Source: Parahoeflea alexandrii
GTDB taxonomy: Bacteria > Pseudomonadota > Alphaproteobacteria > Rhizobiales > Rhizobiaceae
Direction: 5' to 3'
Assembly: GCF_027214025.1 (NCBI RefSeq)
Contig: NZ_JAPWHB010000005.1
Span: 506,575-570,574 of the forward strand
DNA length: 64,000 bases
Shown here: positions 35,580 through 45,062 of the stretch, piece after piece
Numbering within the stretch: the first letter of the stretch is position 1
Layout of the letters: every line of letters starts with the position of its first letter
Notes under the pieces: generated by a model
What the model was told of the DNA's origin: nothing
Databases searched by the model: none
What the model saw: only the letters and a program-made list of their open reading frames with translations
Position numbers and translations under genes: made by a program

Positions 35580-37175
35580 ATGACCACACCACTCAAAATG
35601 CTTTCGATCGCCGCAATGGCGTCAACCATGCTGGCAACCGCGCCATTGAGCGCGCAGGCGGGCGGCGTTCTCCGCCTTGACGAAGTCGCCGTGGGCGAAC
35701 TCGATCCCGCAATCGCTTCGGACTATGCCGACTCGATCCTGATGTTCAATGTCTATGACACGCTGGTGCTCCCGGCCCAGGGTGCTCCGGGCCACGTGCC
35801 GCACCTGGCCGAAAGCTGGGAAGGTGACGGCACGACGTTCACCTTCAAGCTGCGCAGCGATGTGAAATTCGTCTCCGGCAACCCGATGACGGCGGAAGAC
35901 GTGGTGTTCTCGCTCGATCGCATGAAGGCGATGGGCAAGGGCCTGTCCTATCTGTTCGCCAACGTTGCGGACGCCGAAGCCGTCGATGCCTCGACTGTGA
36001 AATTTACGCTCACCAAACCCTATGCGCCGTTTGTCGCTTCGCTGGTGCGCCTGCCGATCGTCGACAAGAAGACGGTGATGGCGAACCTCGGCGAGGGGGA
36101 AGGCGAGATGAAGGATTGGGGTGCTGCCTACCTCACCTCCACCAGCGCCGGAACCGGGGCCTACAAGATTGTCTCGCACAATCCGCAGGAAGAAACGGTG
36201 ATGGAGAAGAACCCCGATTATTTCCTCGGCGTTCCGGCTCCCGCTCCCGATACCGCGCGTCTTCGCTACGGTCTGGAAGCGGCCACCGTCCGCACCCTGA
36301 TCGCACAGGGCGAGCACGACATCGCCTCGCAATGGCTGCCGCCCGAAGTCATCAAGGCTCTGGCCGCAAACGGCGCGCAGGTGCTCACGGAAAGCGGCAC
36401 CGGGGCCTTCTACGTCAAGATGAACACCACCAAGCCGCCGCTCGATGATGTCAACTGCCGGATGGCCTTCGCCAAGGCGTTCGACTACGGCGCGGCGCTC
36501 AAGATGATCGCGGTCACCGACACCGTCTCGCAAGGAGCTGCTTCCACCGGGGCTATCCCGGTCGGCATGTTCGGCGCCAACCCCGCCGATCAGGTGCTTG
36601 CCCGCGACCTCGAGGCTGCGAAACAGCATCTGGCCGCGTGCAAGTACAAGCCCGAGGATTTCACGCTCGAAATCTCCTGGATTGCCGAAGTTCCGGTGGA
36701 AGAACGCTTTGCGCTCTTGATGCAGGCAAACTATGCCGAACTCGGCGTCAAATCGGAAATCAAGAAAATGCCCTGGGCGTTGTTTGCCGAGCAGGTTTCC
36801 AAGCCAGAGAACACGCCGCACATGTCGCAGCTCTTCGTCAACGCGGTGACGGGCGATCCCGACACGCTGCTTTACGGCATGTACCACTCGTCCGCAGCCG
36901 GCACCTGGCAGTCGCCGGAATATCTCAACGATGCCGAGGTGGACAAGCAGCTCGATGCTGGACGCACCGCTGCCACGCCGGAAGGACGCGAGGAAGCATA
37001 CTCCGCGCTGAACGCCCGGCTGATGGAGATCGCACCGACCATCTATGGCTACGACCGCCAGTCGGTCTTCGCTGCAAGCAATCGCGTCAAGGTTCCGGCC
37101 TTGTCCGATCCATCGAAAGCCTTCGGTCTTGACGGAATGGGTTTCACCTTCCGCCTGATGGAAGTCGCTGACTAG
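35580..37175 (+). CDS. Peptide-type ABC transporter substrate-binding protein (family 5)
   Basis: The 531-residue protein has a signal peptide ending near LSAQAGG and the family 5 (DppA/OppA-like) fold, with DPAIASDYADSILMFNVYDTL (in part) near the start of the mature chain and the usual HLAESWEGDGTTFTFKLRSDV region. It binds a peptide or other ligand in the periplasm for the permeases that follow. The ATG at 35580 comes 36 bases after the regulator stop, with AGAGAGGA upstream; the longer upstream frame is a shadow. Confidence 0.9.
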   Translation: MTTPLKMLSIAAMASTMLATAPLSAQAGGVLRLDEVAVGELDPAIASDYADSILMFNVYDTLVLPAQGAPGHVPHLAESWEGDGTTFTFKLRSDVKFVSGNPMTAEDVVFSLDRMKAMGKGLSYLFANVADAEAVDASTVKFTLTKPYAPFVASLVRLPIVDKKTVMANLGEGEGEMKDWGAAYLTSTSAGTGAYKIVSHNPQEETVMEKNPDYFLGVPAPAPDTARLRYGLEAATVRTLIAQGEHDIASQWLPPEVIKALAANGAQVLTESGTGAFYVKMNTTKPPLDDVNCRMAFAKAFDYGAALKMIAVTDTVSQGAASTGAIPVGMFGANPADQVLARDLEAAKQHLAACKYKPEDFTLEISWIAEVPVEERFALLMQANYAELGVKSEIKKMPWALFAEQVSKPENTPHMSQLFVNAVTGDPDTLLYGMYHSSAAGTWQSPEYLNDAEVDKQLDAGRTAATPEGREEAYSALNARLMEIAPTIYGYDRQSVFAASNRVKVPALSDPSKAFGLDGMGFTFRLMEVAD

Positions 37176-37190
37176 GGACACTCCCAGGAC

Positions 37191-37240
37191 GGCCGGGATC
37201 GCTCGCCCCCAGGTGACCTTGGGCGGCAGCCTTCCCGGCC
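37191..37240 (+). promoter_or_regulatory. Nested stem-loop between binding-protein and permease genes
   Basis: GGCCGGGA (37191-37198) pairs with TCCCGGCC (37233-37240); inside, CGCCC (37204-37208) pairs with GGGCG (37221-37225). It occupies most of the gap before the first permease and is of the same kind as the hairpins after three other binding-protein genes in the window. Confidence 0.6.
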
Positions 37241-37257
37241 TGACGGAGCATAAGACC

Positions 37258-38283
37258 ATGATACCTTTGGCCCGCCTTCTCGCGAAGCGGCTGGCAACGT
37301 CGCTGATTGTCCTCATCGGCGTGTCCATGCTGATATTCGCCATAGCCCGGATCATCCCCGGCGATCCCGCGCGCATTGCGCTGGGACCGAACGCAACCGC
37401 CGAACAGATAGCCGATTTGCGGGCCGAGTTGCATCTCGATGATCATATCGTCGTCCAGTACGGACATTTCATCGCCGATGTCGCCCGGGGTGATCTCGGC
37501 ATATCGCTTTACACCAACCGACCGGTGACCGCGGACATCGCGCTCTACCTTCCCGCCACCCTCGAGCTTGTGCTCGTGGCCGGCGTGATGATGGTCGGTA
37601 TCGGTTTGCCGCTCGGCATTTGGTCGGCGCGCTGGCGCGGGCGGGCGGCGGACAACATCATCCGCCTGATCTCGCTGCTCGGAGTGTCGGCGCCGAGCTT
37701 CGTCTGGGCGGTGATCCTGATGCTGCTGTTCGCCTTCTACCTGCCGCTGTTCCCCATTGCGGGGCGCATCTCCGACACTTACGCGATTTCCTCTGTCACC
37801 GGGTTTCTGCTGGTGGATACGCTGCTCCAGGGTGACATTCGCGCCTTCGGCAATGCCGCCTGGCACATTGTGCTGCCGGCCTTCGCGCTGGCCTTGTCGG
37901 GCATCGGCCAGGCGGCACGGCTGACCCGCGCCAACATGGTGGAAACCTATGACAAACCCTATATCGAGATGGCGCGGTCCTACGGCTTTCCGGCACGCCG
38001 CATCGCCAATCACTACGCGTTCCGCCCGTCACTGATTCCGTCGCTGACCATCATCGGCCTCGATTTCGCGGCCATGCTCGGCAACGCGTTTCTGGTCGAG
38101 GCGATTTTCGCCTGGCCAGGTCTGTCGCGCTACGGCGTGGCGGTGATCCTGCGCAAGGATCTCAACGCGATTGTCGGCACGGTACTGATCATCTCCGCCA
38201 CCTTCCTCCTGGTCAACATCATCGTTGACCTGCTGATCGCACTTCTCAATCCCCGCATTCGCTACTCTCAGAGGCCGGCATGA
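37258..38283 (+). CDS. Peptide-type ABC transporter permease (DppB-like)
   Basis: The 341-residue permease begins with RLLAKRLATSLIVLIGVSML (in part), the hallmark first membrane segment, and has IIPGDPARIALG and the late EAA loop YIEMARSYGFPARRIANHYAFR. It forms half of the channel with the next gene, which it overlaps by 4 bases. The ATG at 37258 was chosen over a start at 37213 that would lie in the stem-loop. Confidence 0.92.
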   Translation: MIPLARLLAKRLATSLIVLIGVSMLIFAIARIIPGDPARIALGPNATAEQIADLRAELHLDDHIVVQYGHFIADVARGDLGISLYTNRPVTADIALYLPATLELVLVAGVMMVGIGLPLGIWSARWRGRAADNIIRLISLLGVSAPSFVWAVILMLLFAFYLPLFPIAGRISDTYAISSVTGFLLVDTLLQGDIRAFGNAAWHIVLPAFALALSGIGQAARLTRANMVETYDKPYIEMARSYGFPARRIANHYAFRPSLIPSLTIIGLDFAAMLGNAFLVEAIFAWPGLSRYGVAVILRKDLNAIVGTVLIISATFLLVNIIVDLLIALLNPRIRYSQRPA

Positions 38284-39113
38284 AACGCACCCTTGCCATC
38301 CTTCTGGCCAATCCGCTGTCACTGCTGGGCGTCGTCCTCGTCTCGGTGGTGATCCTGTCGGCGGTGTTCGCCGATTTTATCGCGCCGTTTCCCGAGCACA
38401 GGGGCGCGGTGGTGGATTTCGCCAACTTCAACAAGCCGCCCGAGTGGCCCTATATCTTCGGCACCGACCTGGTGGGGCGCGACATGTTCAGCCGCATCCT
38501 CTACGCCTACCGGATCTCGCTGATCCTCGGCATCGTGGTGCTGGCCATTGCCGTTCCGGTTGGTGTCACCATCGGTCTGGTGGCGGGATATCTCGGTGGC
38601 TGGACCGAGTATCTGCTGATGCGGCTGACGGACGTCTTTTTGTCCGTGCCGCCGCTCGTACTGGCGATGTCGATCATGGGCGTGCTGCAGCCGACGCTGG
38701 CCAACGGAATGCTGGCGGTCACCGCGATGTGGTGGCCCTGGTACACGCGGCTTGTCTACAACATCACCCGCGGCGAGAAGGAAGAGGGCTACGTGCTGGC
38801 CGCCGAAGTGATCGGCGCGTCGAAGGCCCACATCATCTTTCGCGAAATCCTGCCCAATTGCGTGCCCGCGATCATCACCAAGATGACGCTTGACATGGGC
38901 TTCGTCATCCTGATCGCCTCGTCGCTGTCCTTCCTCGGCCTGGGCGTGCAGCCACCGACTCCGGATCTGGGCTCGATGGTGGCCGATGGCGCCAAGTACC
39001 TGCCCGACAGCTGGTGGCTGACGATCTTCCCCGGCCTTGCCATCCTGGTTGCCGTCTTCGGCTTCAACCTGATCGGCGATGCGCTGCGCGACATTTTGGG
39101 AGCCGAGCAATGA
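38280..39113 (+). CDS. Peptide-type ABC transporter permease (DppC-like)
   Basis: The 277-residue permease has the DppC signature FGTDLVGRDMFSRILYAYRISL and an EAA loop EVIGASKAHIIFREILPN, then SLSFLGLGVQPPTPDLGSM, all in the standard order. It overlaps the ATPase gene downstream by 4 bases and pairs with the DppB-like permease. Confidence 0.93.
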   Translation: MKRTLAILLANPLSLLGVVLVSVVILSAVFADFIAPFPEHRGAVVDFANFNKPPEWPYIFGTDLVGRDMFSRILYAYRISLILGIVVLAIAVPVGVTIGLVAGYLGGWTEYLLMRLTDVFLSVPPLVLAMSIMGVLQPTLANGMLAVTAMWWPWYTRLVYNITRGEKEEGYVLAAEVIGASKAHIIFREILPNCVPAIITKMTLDMGFVILIASSLSFLGLGVQPPTPDLGSMVADGAKYLPDSWWLTIFPGLAILVAVFGFNLIGDALRDILGAEQ

Positions 39114-39988
39114 GCACGCCGACTCTCGATATTCAGAACCTGACACTCGGCTTCAAGGGCTATACCGGCTTCACCGAAGTGCTTCACGGCATATCGCTTT
39201 CGGTCAATCCGGGCGAACGCGTAGCGCTGGTCGGCGAATCCGGATCCGGCAAATCCGTTACCGCCCGCATCGTGTTGGGGCTGCTGCAGGAACTGCGTAC
39301 GGCGCGCATCGGCGGCAGCGTCCGCTTCGAGGGGCGGGAGCTTGATCAGTTGAGCAGGCGCGAACGCCACGCCCTGCGCGGCAAGGCCATGTCGATGATC
39401 TTCCAGGACCCGACCTCCTCGCTCAATCCGGTGTTCCGGATCGGCGACCAGTTCCACGACGTGCTGCGCCGCGCCGATCCCGCGATCAGCCGCGATGCCG
39501 CGCTCGAACGTGCCGCGGCCATTCTCGCGGAGGTCTCGGTGCGCGACGCCGAACGGGTGCTCAACGCCTTTCCGTTCCAGCTGTCCGGAGGGCTCAACCA
39601 GCGGGTCATGATCGCCATGGCGCTTGCAAACGAGCCTGCGCTCTTGATTGCCGACGAGCCCGGAACGGCACTTGATGTGACGGTGCAGGCGCAGACGCTG
39701 CACCTGATGCGCAAGCTGGTTGAGGAGCATCACACAGCGGTACTGTTCATCTCGCACAATCTCGGCGTGGTGCGCGAATTCGCCGACCGGGTCTACGTCA
39801 TCTACAAGGGCCGGATCGTCGAGCAGGGGGCGACGCGCGCGGTGTTCGAAGACGCGCGTCATCCCTACACCCGCGCCCTGATGGCTGCGGTGCCGCGGCT
39901 GACCGGCGGCGGCATTCCCGATATCGAGGAGAATTCCCCGGACTTCGGCGCGCCGCTCGAGATCCATGACGCGGAGGCTAGGGCATGA
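39110..39988 (+). CDS. Peptide-type ABC transporter ATP-binding protein (DppD-like)
   Basis: The 292-residue ATPase has Walker A GESGSGKS (about residue 42), signature LSGGLNQRV, and Walker B LLIADEPGTALD. The PGT after the Walker B glutamate replaces the usual PTT/PTS, and the signature reads GLNQR rather than GQRQR; both are mild changes. The oligopeptide-specific C-terminal tail (HPYTRALMAAVPRL) is present. It overlaps its neighbours by 4 bases on each side. Confidence 0.92.
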   Translation: MSTPTLDIQNLTLGFKGYTGFTEVLHGISLSVNPGERVALVGESGSGKSVTARIVLGLLQELRTARIGGSVRFEGRELDQLSRRERHALRGKAMSMIFQDPTSSLNPVFRIGDQFHDVLRRADPAISRDAALERAAAILAEVSVRDAERVLNAFPFQLSGGLNQRVMIAMALANEPALLIADEPGTALDVTVQAQTLHLMRKLVEEHHTAVLFISHNLGVVREFADRVYVIYKGRIVEQGATRAVFEDARHPYTRALMAAVPRLTGGGIPDIEENSPDFGAPLEIHDAEARA

Positions 39989-40803
39989 GCACTCCAATCC
40001 TCGAACTCGACGCGGTGTCCAAGACCTTCGGAACCGGCGCTGACGCGGTCCATGCGGCGCAATCGATCTCATTTGCCGTCAACAGGGGCGAATGCCTGGC
40101 GATTGTCGGGGAATCCGGATCGGGCAAGAGCACGGTCGCCAACATGATCCTTGGCATCTACCCGCCGACATCCGGCGAGATCCGGCTTGATGGTTCGGTT
40201 CTGCCCGCGCGCCGTCAGCTCGAACACCGCCGCGCCATCCAGTTGGTGCAGCAGAACCCGCTGTCATCGCTCAATCCGAAACGGTCTGTCGGCGCCTCGC
40301 TGCGCCTGGCGCTTGATGTGCACGATATCGGCGCAAGCAGCGAACGGGCGAAGCTTGTGGGTGCCCTTCTGGAAGAAGTCGGGCTTCCCGCCGATTTTGC
40401 CAGACGTTCGCCGGCTGCCCTTTCCGGCGGTCAGCGCCAGCGTGTGGCGATCGCCCGGGCGCTGGCATGCCAGTCGCAGATTGTGGTGCTCGACGAGCCG
40501 ACATCGGCGCTCGACGTCCTGGTGCAGGCACGGGTTCTCAAGCTGCTCAACCAGTTGCGCGAAACGCGTAACCTTACCTTTGTCTTCATCACCCATGACC
40601 TGTCGGTTGTGCGCAACATCGCCACGCGGATCGCCGTTTTCGAGAAGGGGCGGATGATCGAACTTGGAGACACCGAAACCCTGTTTGCAAACCCCGCTCA
40701 TCCCTACACGCGCCGGCTGATCAGCGCCGTGCCGGTGGTGACACGTGAAGAAGCCGCGCTGCGCAGTTCGCTGGCAGCGGGCCTGGAGGAAACGACCGAA
40801 TGA
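39985..40803 (+). CDS. Peptide-type ABC transporter ATP-binding protein (DppF-like)
   Basis: The 272-residue second ATPase has Walker A GESGSGKST, the Q-loop QLVQQNPLSSLNPK, signature LSGGQRQRV and Walker B IVVLDEPTSALD, all intact, plus the peptide-transporter tail HPYTRRLISAVP. With the DppD-like protein it energises uptake. It overlaps the GAF gene by 4 bases. Confidence 0.93.
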   Translation: MSTPILELDAVSKTFGTGADAVHAAQSISFAVNRGECLAIVGESGSGKSTVANMILGIYPPTSGEIRLDGSVLPARRQLEHRRAIQLVQQNPLSSLNPKRSVGASLRLALDVHDIGASSERAKLVGALLEEVGLPADFARRSPAALSGGQRQRVAIARALACQSQIVVLDEPTSALDVLVQARVLKLLNQLRETRNLTFVFITHDLSVVRNIATRIAVFEKGRMIELGDTETLFANPAHPYTRRLISAVPVVTREEAALRSSLAAGLEETTE

Positions 40804-41300
40804 ACCAATTGCATAACCTTGCCAGCGCACTAGCGTCTCCCGACAACCAGCCGCGAACCACGTTCGAGGCCTTGTGCGCGTTTGCGCAACAGACGGTCGG
40901 CGCCAAGCTGTTTACCCTGATGACTTTCGAGGCCCGCACGCGTGGGGCGCAGCGGGTCTTTTCCAACATGCCCGACGCCTATCCTGAACTGGGCACAAAG
41001 CCCCTCAACGAGACCTGGTGGTCAGACCACGTTCTCGATGGCCACAAGACCTTCGTCGCCAATGACATCGACGCCATCGCCGAGGTCTTTCCCGACTACG
41101 AACTGATCGCGTCGCTGGGTTGCCAGTCGGTGATCAATGTGCCGATCGTCATCAACGGCATGGTCTCGGGCACCATAAATTGCCTCGACGCTGCAGGGCA
41201 TTACACACCCGACCGGGTGGCGGCTTCCGAAGCTCTCAAGCTGCCCGGTGTGGCGACCTTCCTGCTCAACAAATCCATTTCATCCAGGAGTGACCTATAA
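40800..41300 (+). CDS. GAF-domain protein
   Basis: This 166-residue protein is essentially a single GAF domain (about residues 20-155; LGCQSVINVPIVINGMVSG is the typical central strand pair). It has no output domain and no signal peptide. GAF domains bind small molecules. Placed between the importer and the hydantoinase-like genes, and overlapping both neighbours, it may sense or carry the substrate or act with the enzymes. Three cysteines are present, but I do not see the pattern of free methionine sulfoxide reductase. The function is unknown. Confidence 0.8.
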   Translation: MNQLHNLASALASPDNQPRTTFEALCAFAQQTVGAKLFTLMTFEARTRGAQRVFSNMPDAYPELGTKPLNETWWSDHVLDGHKTFVANDIDAIAEVFPDYELIASLGCQSVINVPIVINGMVSGTINCLDAAGHYTPDRVAASEALKLPGVATFLLNKSISSRSDL

Positions 41301-43375
41301 TGGGGAACAAGACCATCCGCGTTGCAACCGATGTCGGCGGCACCTTCACCGATCTGGTCTGTTTTGAAACCGACCTGACCACTGGCAAGTCGACGATCCG
41401 GACTGCAAAGTCCGACACCACGCCGCCCGATTTCGAGAAGGGGGTACTCAACGTTCTCGAAAAAGGCGGCGTCGATCCGGCGACCGTCGACTTCCTCGCC
41501 CACGGCACGACGGTCGTCATCAATGCGCTGACCGAGCGCAAGGGCGTCAAGGTCGGGCTGATCACCACCGAAGGCTTCCGCGACACGCTGGAGATCGCCC
41601 GCGGCAACCGCCCGGATTTCTTCAACCTGCATTACCGCAAGCCACAGCCGTTCGTACCGCGTTACCTGCGCCGCGAACTGCCTGGACGCATGACCTACAA
41701 GGGGGTCGAGCGCGAAGCGCTTGATATGAGCGGACTTCCGGCGATCCTGAATGATTTCAAGGCCGACGGCGTCGAGGCCGTGGCGATCTGCTTCCTGCAT
41801 TCCTATGCCAATCCGGCGCATGAAAAGGCGGTTCAGGCAGAAGTCGAGAGGCTGTGGCCGGAGGTGGCTACCGTCTCCTCACACCAGATCACGCGCGAAT
41901 GGCGTGAGTATGAACGCACCAACACGGCCGTGCTGTCGGCCTATGTGCAGCCGGTTGCCGCGCGCTATCTCAAGCGGCTCGATGAAGGTCTCACCTCGCG
42001 CGGTTTCAAGGGCAGCCCCTACATCATGCAGTCCAACTGCGGCGTGGATTCGCTGGACGCAGTTGCCCGGGTTCCAATCACCATGGTGGAATCCGGCCCG
42101 GCGTCAGGTTTCTGGGGCGCGGCCGAACTCGGCAAGATGATCGGCGAGGACAATGTGCTGGCGCTCGACATCGGCGGCACCACCGCGAAATGCTCGCTGA
42201 TCGAGAACGGTCAGGTCAAGATCATGACCGATTACTGGATCGAGCGCGACCGCACCTCGGCGGGCTATCCGATCATGGTGCCGGTGGTCGATCTGGTCGA
42301 GATCGGCAATGGCGGAGGCTCCATCGCCTGGGTCGACGACTACGCCAAGCTGCATGTCGGTCCGCAATCGGCGGGCGCAGCCCCCGGACCTGCCGCCTAT
42401 GGCCGTGGCGGCACCGAGGCCACCACCACCGACGCCAATCTCTGGCTCGGACGCATCAACAAAGACTATTTCTGCGGCGGTTCCGTCGAGGCCGACATGG
42501 AAGCTGCCCAGGCATCGATCCGGGCCGTCGGCCAGAAACTGGGCGTCGACACGGACGAGGCGGCGCGCGGTATCGTGCGCATCGCCAACAACAACATGGT
42601 CAATGCGCTCAAGCTGGTTTCCCTCAATCGAGGGTTCGATCCGCGCGATTTCACTCTGGTTGCCTTCGGCGGCGGCGGCGCGATGCATGCCGTGGCGCTG
42701 GCCCAGGAACTGGGCGTCAAGAAGGTCGTCGTGCCGGCCGGCGCCGCAGTGTTCTCGGCCTGGGGCATGATGATGTCGGATCTGCGCCGCGACTTCTTTG
42801 TTACCAGCCTTGCTGACCTCAAGCCTGACAGCGCCTCTTCCATCGAAGCGCTGTTTGTCGAGACGGAAGCACTTGCAAAGAGCCAGTTCGAAGCCGAGGG
42901 GGTTGAACCCGCAAAGGTCAAGTTCCTGCGGTTCGGCAAGTTCCGCTACCAGAACCAGGAACACACGACGGAAGTGCTTCTGGGCGACGGCGAAGTCTCC
43001 GCCGAACGCATCGCCGAGATCGCAGCCTCGTTCCACGAGACCTATGAGCGGGAATACACCTACCGTCTCGACGCGCCCGTCGAACTGGTCGGCATCCACC
43101 TGGTCGCCTCCGCCGAGGTCGGCAAGCTGACCATGGAGAAGAAGCCCCTCGGTTCCACAGAGGCGGATTCCGCAAGAAAGGGCGAACGTGAGGTGGATTA
43201 CGCCACCGAGGGCCGCCATCTGGCGCAGATCTACGACGGCGAGAAGCTTGAGCCCGGGATGGAGTTCGCCGGTCCTGCGATCATCGAGGATCCCGGCACC
43301 ACGATCGTCGTGCATCCGGGCAACCGGGTTGCGATCGACGGCTACGGCAATGTCATCATCACGCTTGCGAACTGA
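41300..43375 (+). CDS. hyuA: Hydantoinase/oxoprolinase A-type subunit
   Basis: The 691-residue protein belongs to the HyuA/oxoprolinase N-terminal family. It has two sugar-kinase-like phosphate loops, ATDVGGTFTDLV (residue 8) and LALDIGGTTAKCSL (about 290), and the HGTTVVINALTERKG motif. Such subunits use ATP to activate a cyclic amide (N-methylhydantoin, 5-oxoproline, caprolactam) or a ketone for carboxylation; the HyuB subunit completes the reaction. The start shares one base with the GAF stop (TAATG). The actual substrate is not evident. Confidence 0.88.
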   Translation: MGNKTIRVATDVGGTFTDLVCFETDLTTGKSTIRTAKSDTTPPDFEKGVLNVLEKGGVDPATVDFLAHGTTVVINALTERKGVKVGLITTEGFRDTLEIARGNRPDFFNLHYRKPQPFVPRYLRRELPGRMTYKGVEREALDMSGLPAILNDFKADGVEAVAICFLHSYANPAHEKAVQAEVERLWPEVATVSSHQITREWREYERTNTAVLSAYVQPVAARYLKRLDEGLTSRGFKGSPYIMQSNCGVDSLDAVARVPITMVESGPASGFWGAAELGKMIGEDNVLALDIGGTTAKCSLIENGQVKIMTDYWIERDRTSAGYPIMVPVVDLVEIGNGGGSIAWVDDYAKLHVGPQSAGAAPGPAAYGRGGTEATTTDANLWLGRINKDYFCGGSVEADMEAAQASIRAVGQKLGVDTDEAARGIVRIANNNMVNALKLVSLNRGFDPRDFTLVAFGGGGAMHAVALAQELGVKKVVVPAGAAVFSAWGMMMSDLRRDFFVTSLADLKPDSASSIEALFVETEALAKSQFEAEGVEPAKVKFLRFGKFRYQNQEHTTEVLLGDGEVSAERIAEIAASFHETYEREYTYRLDAPVELVGIHLVASAEVGKLTMEKKPLGSTEADSARKGEREVDYATEGRHLAQIYDGEKLEPGMEFAGPAIIEDPGTTIVVHPGNRVAIDGYGNVIITLAN

Positions 43376-43389
43376 GAAGGGAAAACGCC

Positions 43390-45048
43390 ATGACGACGAA
43401 TGACCCGATCACCCTGGAGATCATCCAGAACTCGCTGCAATCGGCAGCCGACGAAATGTTCGCGGCGATGAAGAAGACCGCGATGAGTTCGATCATCTAC
43501 GAAGTGCTCGACATGGGCACCGGCATCCTCGACGCCGAGGGCGAGATCGCCTGTTCCGGCGCCGGCATCCCCGCCTTCATCGGCGTGCTCGACAAGGCCG
43601 TCAAGGTGGTGGTGGCCAAGTATGACAAGCCCGGTGACATCGAGCCCGGCGACGTCTTCGCCACCAACGATCCATATTACGGCGGCGTCACCCACCTCAA
43701 CGACATCGTGGTTGCCATGCCCGTCTTCTTCGAGGGCAAGATCATCGCCTGGACGGCCAATATCGCCCACAATTCGGACGTCGGCGGCATGGCGCCCGGA
43801 TCGCTGACCGGCGAGGCCACGGAGATCTTCCAGGAGGGGCTCAGGCTTCCGGCAATCAAGATCATCTCCAAGGGCAAGCCGATCCGGTCGGTGTTCGACA
43901 TCATCAAGGTCAATTCGCGTATGCCGGACGTGCTGGAAGGCGATGTCTGGGCGGCGATCGCCTCCGTGCGCATCGGCACGAAGCGTCTCGCCGAGATCGC
44001 CGAGAAATACAGCAGCGACACCTTCCAGGCCGCCATGACGCATTTCCAGGACTACGGCGAAAAAGTTTCGCGGGCGGAACTCGCGCATCTGCCCAAGGGC
44101 ACGTTCGAACTCTCGGAAGAACAGGATGACGGACGCATCTTCAACGTCAAGATCACCATCTCCGACGACGAGTTCAAGGTCGACCTGCGCGACAATCCCG
44201 ACCAGATGCCCAATCCGGTCAACACCAGCCGCGACGGCGTGATGGTGGCGGCGCAGATGATCTTCAAGTCGCTGACCGATCCCTATTCGCCGGCCAATGG
44301 CGGCTCGTTCCGGCCGATCACCCTGCTCACCCGCGAGGGCTCGGTCTTTCACGCCAAGGAACCGGCTCCGATCGGCTTCTATTACGAGATCGAGCTCAGG
44401 GTTTACGACCTGATGTGGCGCTGCCTTGCGCCGCACATGGACGGCAAGCTGGCGGCGGGGCATTTCGCGTCCGTCTGCGGCACCTTCATCGGCGGCATCC
44501 ATCCCGACACCGGCCGCCAGTACACGATCATCGAACCGCAGATCGGCGGCTGGGGCGCAAGCCAGGGCCACGACGGCAACAGCGCCATCTTCTGCGGTTT
44601 CCACGGCGAGACCTACAATTGCCCGGCGGAAATCAACGAGGCGCGCAACGGGCTTTATGTCGACCGGATGGAGCTCAACATGGAACCCGGCGGGGAGGGC
44701 GAGTTCACCGGCGGCCGTGGCATCGTCATGGACTACCGCGTTCGTGCCGACAACGGCTTCCTGACGGCGGGCTACACCCGCTCCAAGTTTCCCGCCTGGG
44801 CGGTCGATGGCGGTGAGGAAGGCTCCTCCAACTATGTCGAGTACCGGCCCAGCGACGGCGAGCCGCAGCGCTATGCCTTCGTGTCCGGGCTGCAAACCAG
44901 GAAGGATGACGTCATCCGCGTGGTCACCGGAAACGGCGGCGGCTCGGGTGATCCGAAGCGCCGCGATCCCGAAAAGGTCCGCGCCGACATCCGCAACGGC
45001 CTGATAACGCCCGAGCGGGCAAAAGCCGTCTACGGCGTCGAGGCCTGA
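43390..45048 (+). CDS. hyuB: Hydantoinase/oxoprolinase B-type subunit (first)
   Basis: The 552-residue HyuB-family protein has the conserved N-terminal ITLEIIQNSLQSAADEMF and the ATNDPYYGGVTHLNDIVVAMPVF region (in part), then GGWGASQGHDG and the C-terminal TGNGGGSGDPKRRDP. It should complex with HyuA and hydrolyse the activated cyclic amide. A second HyuB paralogue lies two genes downstream. GGGAAAACGCC precedes the ATG. Confidence 0.88.
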   Translation: MTTNDPITLEIIQNSLQSAADEMFAAMKKTAMSSIIYEVLDMGTGILDAEGEIACSGAGIPAFIGVLDKAVKVVVAKYDKPGDIEPGDVFATNDPYYGGVTHLNDIVVAMPVFFEGKIIAWTANIAHNSDVGGMAPGSLTGEATEIFQEGLRLPAIKIISKGKPIRSVFDIIKVNSRMPDVLEGDVWAAIASVRIGTKRLAEIAEKYSSDTFQAAMTHFQDYGEKVSRAELAHLPKGTFELSEEQDDGRIFNVKITISDDEFKVDLRDNPDQMPNPVNTSRDGVMVAAQMIFKSLTDPYSPANGGSFRPITLLTREGSVFHAKEPAPIGFYYEIELRVYDLMWRCLAPHMDGKLAAGHFASVCGTFIGGIHPDTGRQYTIIEPQIGGWGASQGHDGNSAIFCGFHGETYNCPAEINEARNGLYVDRMELNMEPGGEGEFTGGRGIVMDYRVRADNGFLTAGYTRSKFPAWAVDGGEEGSSNYVEYRPSDGEPQRYAFVSGLQTRKDDVIRVVTGNGGGSGDPKRRDPEKVRADIRNGLITPERAKAVYGVEA

Positions 45049-45062
45049 CAGGAGTTCACATC

